Shown here one piece after another: positions 58,950 to 64,000 of a stretch of 64,000 nt of DNA. A program made the position numbers and the translations under genes. The stretch is from Pseudomonas moorei (GTDB lineage: Bacteria; Pseudomonadota; Gammaproteobacteria; Pseudomonadales; Pseudomonadaceae): the NCBI RefSeq assembly GCF_008801475.1, contig NZ_VZPP01000003.1:186001-250000 (forward strand), in the 5' to 3' direction. How positions within the stretch are numbered: the first letter of the stretch is position 1; each line of letters opens with the position of its first letter. Below the pieces are notes generated by a model. It had not been told where the DNA came from. It worked only from the letters and a program-made list of their open reading frames with translations, and made no database searches.

Positions 58950-60146
58950 ATGTCTGCGCCGCAACAGCTACCGCAAAGCTCCATGGCGATCACCCTGCAG
59001 ATCGTCTCCATCGTTTTCTACACCTTTATTGCCTTTCTCTGCATCGGCCTGCCGATTGCGGTATTGCCGGGCTATGTCCATGAACAACTGGGGTTCAGTG
59101 CCGTCATCGCGGGGTTGACCATCGGCTCGCAGTATCTTGCCACGCTGCTCAGCCGCCCCATGGCCGGGCGTATGTCCGACAGCGTCGGTACCAAGCGGGC
59201 GATCATTTACGGTCTGTCAGGCATTGTGTTGAGCGGGGCATTGACGCTGCTGTCGACCCTGTTGCAAAGCGCTCCGCTGCTAAGCCTGTTGATTTTGATT
59301 GCGGGGCGTTTATTGCTGGGGATCGCCCAGGGACTGATCGGAGTCGGCACCATCAGTTGGTGCATGGGCCAAGTGGGTGCCGAGCACACCGCGCGCTCGA
59401 TCTCGTGGAACGGCATCGCTTCCTATGGCGCGATTGCCATCGGCGCTCCGCTGGGCGTGGTGATGGTCGATCAGTTGGGATTCGTCAGCCTGGGCATCGC
59501 GCTGTCGGTGCTGGCGTTGGCTGCGCTGCTGCTGATTCGCAACAAGCCATCGGTGCCCGTGATCCGGGGCGAGCGTTTGCCGTTCTGGGCGGTGTTCGGT
59601 CGCATTGCGCCCTTTGGCGCGAGCCTGAGCCTGGCCTCCATCGGCTACGGTACCCTGACCACTTTCATCACCTTGTATTACCTCAATCGTGGCTGGACCG
59701 GCGCGGCTTACTGCCTGACCGTGTTCGGCGTGTGCTTCATTCTGGCGCGTTTGCTGTTCATTGCCAGCATCAGCCGTTTCGGCGGATTCACCTCGGCCAT
59801 CGCCTGCATGAGCATTGAAACAGTCGGCCTGCTACTGCTGTGGCTTGCGCCTTCGACCGCCTATGCCTTGATCGGTGCCGGCCTGACCGGCTTCGGTCTG
59901 TCGTTGGTGTACCCGGCGCTGGGCGTCGAGGCGATCAAGCAGGTGCCCAGTTCCAGCCGCGGTGCCGGTTTGAGTGCCTATGCGGTGTTTTTCGACCTGG
60001 CGTTGGCGATCGCCGGCCCCTTGATGGGGGCGGTGGCATTGAACTTGGGTTATACGTGGATATTCTTCGCAGCTGCGTTGTTGTCAGTCACCGGCCTTTG
60101 CCTGACGCTGCTCCTGTCACACCAAAGTGCGCGTCAAACCCGTTGA
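58950..60146 (+). CDS. MFS transporter, YhhS-like
   Basis: 398 aa with 12 predicted membrane segments. The loop between helices 2 and 3 reads SRPMAGRMSDSVGTKRA, the MFS signature. LLLGIAQGLIGVGTISW in helix 4 and WNGIASYGAIAIGAPLGVV in helix 5 point to the YhhS-like arabinose-efflux type. The substrate cannot be read from sequence. It may start at 58983 instead. Monocistronic after the REP pair. Confidence 0.9.
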   Translation: MSAPQQLPQSSMAITLQIVSIVFYTFIAFLCIGLPIAVLPGYVHEQLGFSAVIAGLTIGSQYLATLLSRPMAGRMSDSVGTKRAIIYGLSGIVLSGALTLLSTLLQSAPLLSLLILIAGRLLLGIAQGLIGVGTISWCMGQVGAEHTARSISWNGIASYGAIAIGAPLGVVMVDQLGFVSLGIALSVLALAALLLIRNKPSVPVIRGERLPFWAVFGRIAPFGASLSLASIGYGTLTTFITLYYLNRGWTGAAYCLTVFGVCFILARLLFIASISRFGGFTSAIACMSIETVGLLLLWLAPSTAYALIGAGLTGFGLSLVYPALGVEAIKQVPSSSRGAGLSAYAVFFDLALAIAGPLMGAVALNLGYTWIFFAAALLSVTGLCLTLLLSHQSARQTR

Positions 60147-60308
60147 ACGCTGACACCGACAAGATCATGGATTAAAACATTACCGAAGGATTCCAGCGCA
60201 ACATGCCGCATCGATTGAGACAAAGAGCCAGCATTGTTTGAAGTGTCAACTTTCACAGATGCTCGACGCCGCTGTTACATAACAATCGACAAATGGAAAT
60301 TAATAAAC

Positions 60309-60699
60309 ATGCGTATATTGCCTTTAAGCCTGCTCGCACCTGCATTGCTGTTTTCCCTCTACGGCACAGCCCATGCGCAAAGCTCGACGCAGCAACAAAT
60401 CTGCCATAACGGTCAATGCTGGGACGTCGGCGACGATATTGGGGATGAGTGCTGCCCATTTCTACGTCAGGAAAACCCTATGAAAAACCTCCTGAAACTC
60501 CATGGTGTCACGTTCAACTGGAAGCAAAACGACCCTACCCATGTCGGCCTGATTGCCCATGATGTGTAGAAAGTCTACCCCCCAGTTAGTACGCACTGAT
60601 CGGGGCCACTTGCAAGTTGATTACCAAAAACTGGTGGCGCCTCTTATCGAGTCCGTACGTGAACTTAATGCAAGAGTAGTCACTCTGGAACTGCTTTAG
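60309..60699 (+). pseudogene. exported S74-type (tail-fibre chaperone) domain gene, broken
   Basis: A signal peptide (ILPLSLLAPALLFSLYGTAHA) and FNWKQNDPTHVGLIAHDV end at a TAG (60567-60569) where GAG is expected (the family has DVEKVYP). The frame then runs on as KVYPPVSTH, meets a second stop, and continues in another frame as GHLQVDYQKLVAPLIESVRE to a stop at 60699. These are pieces of the intramolecular chaperone domain found at the ends of fibres and some bacterial proteins. It has at least one nonsense change and one frameshift. Confidence 0.75.
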
Positions 60700-60737
60700 C
60701 TGATAAGTAACCAACGATAAACAACTGCCGATCCCCC

Positions 60738-61775
60738 TCACTGATCGGCAGTTTGCATTCCGGCCCGAGTCGCCTTGCCCAGCGTGCGGGAGAAGAAGCT
60801 CCCGGCTTCGGAAATCAGGTTTCGGTGAATGTCTTCACGATCGACACCATCGGCATCAGTACACAGCGCTGGCATGATGACAATCTGCTCGTCGTTGCAC
60901 GGCGCCATGAATACGAAGTGCCCTGCCCCGGCCAGCAACTTGAAGTCCGGAGCAACGGGCAGCTTGCGCGCCAAAGCCACTGCGTTTTTGTCGATGGGCA
61001 CCAGTTTGTCGCCGTCGCCGCTATAAAGCAGGACCGGCACGTGCACGTCGGCGAGGGTTTGACGGCCGAACTTCAAGCTCAGCGGCGCCATCAGCATCAA
61101 CGCATGGACGCGTGGATCCGCCACCGGTTGCAGGTCATCGCGGTCGACGATCAGTTCACCCTTGGTGTTACAGGCGTCGCGGTCGTCCGGGCGTTCCTCG
61201 CAGTAACGGCGCAGGCGATCCAGATCCGGGGTCGCGCCGGATAGAATCAATGCGGTCTCGCCCCCGGCCGAATAACCGATGACACCCACCTGATCAGCAT
61301 TGACGAACGGCGACAGCATGCGGTCGCCCAGGGTCGCGGTAATGGCTTCGGATATCTGGATCGGCCGTCCGTACAGGTTGCTCAAGGTGCCGAGACGACT
61401 GTGGTCCTTGGAGTTGTCGCCGGGGTGAATCACGGCTACCACTACAAACCCCTTGCGTGCCAGGGAGGTGGCGAGGTCGTGCAGCGCCAGTGGCGTTCCG
61501 GTGTTGCCGTGGGAGAGCATCAGCATGGGGAACCGGCCGATGGCGACTTTGGTGTCTTCACCGGCTTCGACGGTGTAACCCTCGAGCCTGCTGGAGTGTT
61601 CCTTTTCGCTCGATGGGTAGAAGGCAATCGCACGCATCGGTTGCAGGTCCAGCGGGTCGAGAAAACTCAGTTCGTGGTAACCGACGCTCCAGTGTGGATG
61701 CGGTGCAGGCGCGGCGTGCACTGTATTCAGGCTGCAGAGCAGACAAATCAGTAAAGTTGCACAAAGACGCATCAT
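60738..61775 (-). CDS. exported alpha/beta hydrolase
   Basis: 345 aa from the ATG at 61775; aaggtgggg is 6 nt upstream. A signal peptide (LCATLLICLLCSLNTVHA) precedes an alpha/beta hydrolase fold with oxyanion region MLSHGNTGTPLALHDLA, nucleophile GYSAGGE, acid in YSGDGDKLVP and histidine in GAGHFVFM. It resembles the dienelactone-hydrolase/platelet-activating-factor acetylhydrolase-like group. It should hydrolyse a small ester in the periplasm; substrate unknown. Confidence 0.87.
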   Translation of the reverse strand: MMRLCATLLICLLCSLNTVHAAPAPHPHWSVGYHELSFLDPLDLQPMRAIAFYPSSEKEHSSRLEGYTVEAGEDTKVAIGRFPMLMLSHGNTGTPLALHDLATSLARKGFVVVAVIHPGDNSKDHSRLGTLSNLYGRPIQISEAITATLGDRMLSPFVNADQVGVIGYSAGGETALILSGATPDLDRLRRYCEERPDDRDACNTKGELIVDRDDLQPVADPRVHALMLMAPLSLKFGRQTLADVHVPVLLYSGDGDKLVPIDKNAVALARKLPVAPDFKLLAGAGHFVFMAPCNDEQIVIMPALCTDADGVDREDIHRNLISEAGSFFSRTLGKATRAGMQTADQ

Positions 61776-61944
61776 GGGATGCCCCACCTTGTTACCGGAC
61801 TAGAGACCTGTACCCTTGACTGCATAACTTGGGCCAGAATCTGAAACGACCAGAAACAAAAAACTCCGTACCTGGTACTTGCGTATCCAGAATACAGAGT
61901 TTTTTGTGGGATTGCCTGAGCAGTGTACTGTCTTTACGCAAGCC

Positions 61945-62556
61945 TTACGCGGCGGCGAACAGTTGCTCGCTGATTTGCGCGTGAGCGTCGCTCATGGCCT
62001 TGTTGCGGACTTCATCGCCATAAGCCAGGCCGTGGGCGCGAACAAATTCGATGTCCGTGATACCGATGAAACCGAACAGCACCTTCAAGTACTCTTCGTG
62101 GGCAACACCCGTTGCCTGGCCGGCATGCATCCCACCGGAAGTCGACACGATCACGACTTTCTTGCCGCCGCACAGCCCTTCAGGGCCGGCCTCGGTGTAA
62201 CGGAAGGTCTGGCCGGCAACGGCGATGCGGTCGATCCACGCCTTCAATTGAGTCGGGACAGTGAAGTTGTACATCGGCGCTGCAATCACCACGGCATCGG
62301 CGGCGAGGAACTCGGCCAGGGTGGAAGCACTGAGTTGTGCTTCGTGCTGTTGTGCGGCGTCGCGCAGTTCAGCGGGCGTGCCGGCAGCAACCAGGGTGTT
62401 CGAGGAAAAATGGCTGATGGCGTCAGCCGCCAGGTCACGGTAAGTCACCACCGCCGACGGCTCGGCTATTTGCCAGGCTTTGACAACTTCGCTGCTCAGC
62501 TGACGGGACGCCGAGTTATCACCAAGAATGCTCGAATCGATATGCAGCAGTTTCAT
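61945..62556 (-). CDS. azoR: FMN-dependent NADH-azoreductase
   Basis: 203 aa from the ATG at 62556 ([20 protein letters not shown]). Flavodoxin-like fold; FMN contacts in the N-terminal [10 protein letters not shown], in [19 protein letters not shown] and in STSGGMHAG. Reduces quinones and azo compounds with NADH. Divergent from a LysR-type gene across 131 bp, the usual arrangement in which the regulator controls azoR. Confidence 0.95.
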   Translation of the reverse strand: MKLLHIDSSILGDNSASRQLSSEVVKAWQIAEPSAVVTYRDLAADAISHFSSNTLVAAGTPAELRDAAQQHEAQLSASTLAEFLAADAVVIAAPMYNFTVPTQLKAWIDRIAVAGQTFRYTEAGPEGLCGGKKVVIVSTSGGMHAGQATGVAHEEYLKVLFGFIGITDIEFVRAHGLAYGDEVRNKAMSDAHAQISEQLFAAA

Positions 62557-62687
62557 GTGGGATCTCCAGGTGAGGATCGCCACCGGGGCGATCTGATGGA
62601 AACGATCCTACAGACGAAACCAATAGCTGATTAGACTGCAACAATGCGATAGTTTGTCCCACTGATAGAACAATCGAGCCAATACCC

Positions 62688-63596
62688 ATGCAAGACCTCA
62701 ATGACCTCTATTACTTCGCCAAGGTCGTGGAAGCCGGTGGTTTCGCCGCGGCCGGGCGACTACTCGGCATTCCCAAGTCACGGTTGTCGCGGCGCATTGC
62801 GGAATTGGAAGAACGCCTGGGCGCCCGTCTGCTGCAACGTACCACCCGCCAACTCAAACTGACGGCCGTGGGCGAGCGCTACCTGAGGCACTGTCAGGCC
62901 ATGTTGCTGGAAGCCGAAATGGCCGACGAAGCCGTGGCCAGCATGTCCAGCGAACCTCGAGGGCGCTTGCGGGTGTCATGCCCTGTGGGATTGGCCCATG
63001 AGCTGCTACCGTCGGTGATCAGCAAATTTCTTGAAAAATGCCCTCAGGTTCAACTGGAAGTCATGCTGCTCAATCGCCGCGTCGATCTGGTGAACGAGGG
63101 CGTCGACGTCGCCCTGCGGGTCCGCGAACTGGGTGATGAAGACCCTTTGCTGGTCACCCGACGCTTGCGTCAGGCGCAGATGCTCCTGGTCGCCAGTCCG
63201 GCGCTGATTCACGGTCGAGAAATCAATCATCCCGAAGATCTCAAGGGTTTGCCGGTGCTTGGCGCCCTGGAAGCCGACCGTATGGTGCACATTCGCATGC
63301 TCGACCAACAGGGCAAGAGCTGTGACCTGGCGCTGGAGGCCCGGCTGGGTATCGACGACTTCATTATCCGTCGGGCCTGCACCCTCTCCGGCCAGGGCTT
63401 TACCATGCTGCCGATGATGTATTGCGAGCAGGAACTGCAGACTGGCGCGCTGGTGCAGATACTGCCCGAGTGGTCACTGCCTGGTGGCTGGTTGCAGGCG
63501 GTCTACCCTCATCGACGCGGGGTGATGCCAGCCGTTCGCGCCTGGATCGACCATCTGATCGAATCATTCAATGCCTGTGGGGACCGATTGATATGA
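62688..63596 (+). CDS. LysR-family transcriptional regulator
   Basis: 302 aa. A N-terminal winged helix-turn-helix (LNDLYYFAKVVEAGGFAAAG, then LGIPKSRLSRRIAELEERLG) is followed by a substrate-binding domain of two lobes (RGRLRVSCPVGLAHELLPSV; VALRVRELGDEDPLLVTRRL). Divergent from azoR, which it probably controls in response to a quinone or similar compound. Its stop overlaps the next start (ATGA). Confidence 0.95.
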   Translation: MQDLNDLYYFAKVVEAGGFAAAGRLLGIPKSRLSRRIAELEERLGARLLQRTTRQLKLTAVGERYLRHCQAMLLEAEMADEAVASMSSEPRGRLRVSCPVGLAHELLPSVISKFLEKCPQVQLEVMLLNRRVDLVNEGVDVALRVRELGDEDPLLVTRRLRQAQMLLVASPALIHGREINHPEDLKGLPVLGALEADRMVHIRMLDQQGKSCDLALEARLGIDDFIIRRACTLSGQGFTMLPMMYCEQELQTGALVQILPEWSLPGGWLQAVYPHRRGVMPAVRAWIDHLIESFNACGDRLI

Positions 63597-63952
63597 AGGC
63601 TGGACGCATGAGCGAAGAGGACGTCGCGACATTCTGCCTGGCGTTGCCCGGCGCGCGGGAAGACTACAAATGGGGAGGTGTACGGGTATTTTCGATTGCC
63701 GGGAACAAGATGTTCGCCTTGCAGAATCTGCGTGGCGCGTCCCTGGCGTTCAAAGTCGACAAGGATTTGTTTCTCGGTCATTGCGACCGTCCGGGCATTC
63801 ATCCCGCACCTTATCTGGCACGGGCGCAGTGGATCATCATGGCAACGCCCTACCCGCTTGGCACCGAGGAGCTGCAAGGTCTGTTGCGGCGCTCCCATAA
63901 ACTGGTGGTCGGCAAATTGCCCAAGCGTACCCAGGTAGGGTTATTGCTTTAA
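63593..63952 (+). CDS. MmcQ/YjbR-family protein
   Basis: 119 aa; the ATG at 63593 overlaps the LysR stop, and ATG 63608 (MSEEDVATFC) is an alternative. It contains LPGAREDYKWGGVRVFSIAG, MFALQNLRGASLAFKVDKDL and RAQWIIMATPYPLGTEEL, the pattern of the CyaY-like MmcQ/YjbR fold. Proposed to bind DNA; function poorly known. Co-transcribed with the LysR gene. Confidence 0.9.
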   Translation: MKAGRMSEEDVATFCLALPGAREDYKWGGVRVFSIAGNKMFALQNLRGASLAFKVDKDLFLGHCDRPGIHPAPYLARAQWIIMATPYPLGTEELQGLLRRSHKLVVGKLPKRTQVGLLL

Positions 63953-64000
63953 AACAGTGCCAATAGGTTGGCACCGAGAAACAGCATGTCGATCCAGAAC
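63949..64000 (-). CDS. C-terminal end of a gene, cut by the window edge
   Basis: Sixteen codons ending FWIDMLFLGANLLALF before TAA at 63949-63951. The hydrophobic end suggests a membrane protein. Its stop overlaps that of the convergent MmcQ/YjbR gene. Confidence 0.4.
   Translation of the reverse strand, partial: FWIDMLFLGANLLALF

Overview
The window is a piece of a Pseudomonas chromosome, most likely from the P. fluorescens group. The evidence is the high-GC codon use, Pseudomonas-type REP palindromes, and typical neighbours: Ku, an LpxO-like hydroxylase, a YbiT-type ABC-F ATPase and an azoreductase next to a LysR regulator. A complete-looking prophage of about 47 kb lies in the middle and makes up most of the sequence.

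Left chromosomal flank (1-9705): a frameshifted ecotin gene; a short threonine ammonia-lyase behind what looks like a leader-peptide attenuator; a CorA-like transporter; a RimK-like ATP-grasp ligase divergent from a GNAT/C39-peptidase fusion; a periplasmic PQQ-type sugar dehydrogenase; a small proline-rich exported protein with a 15-G tract; Ku; and an LpxO-like hydroxylase. Right flank (57080-64000): the ABC-F gene, an MFS transporter, a decayed S74-type gene, an exported alpha/beta hydrolase, azoR with a divergent LysR gene, and a MmcQ/YjbR protein.

Prophage (9706-57107): it is bounded by a 28-bp direct repeat (one mismatch) that is also the first nine codons of the ABC-F gene. Integration therefore took place in the 5' end of that gene and rebuilt its TTG start. 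Going left from attR, the plus strand carries integrase, an excisionase-like gene, a membrane protein, a PrtN-like activator, a KilAC-like protein and small early genes. These all follow a promoter with an operator of the form TTAACC-N5-GGTTAA. A two-gene minus-strand module (NdpA-like protein plus membrane protein) sits between that promoter and the LexA-like CI repressor. CI is divergent from a Cro-like gene across two more copies of the operator. The minus strand then carries a CII-like regulator, a TraR/DksA zinc finger, a primase/VapE helicase, a Q-like protein, a holin, a lambda-like head module (terminase, gpW, portal, protease, decoration, capsid, connector), a P2-like contractile tail module (baseplate, fibre, sheath, tube, chaperone, tape measure, U, X, D), and endolysin with nested Rz/Rz1. 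A D12-class adenine methylase follows.

The attL-proximal 12 kb (10-22 kb) is an accessory region of mostly AT-richer genes without clear phage function. It includes a protein with PD-(D/E)XK nuclease motifs, a cupin, two membrane or exported proteins of unknown function, a Sel1-repeat protein, a truncated SRAP gene and a complete IS1182-type insertion sequence. The best candidates for an undescribed system are the NdpA-like/membrane pair beside cI and the solitary nuclease-like protein. The most informative regulatory observations are the shared CI operators, the string of intrinsic terminators through the late operon, the duplicated tail chaperone with its likely frameshift, and the ilvA attenuator. 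All functions are inferred from reading the sequence; no database search was possible.
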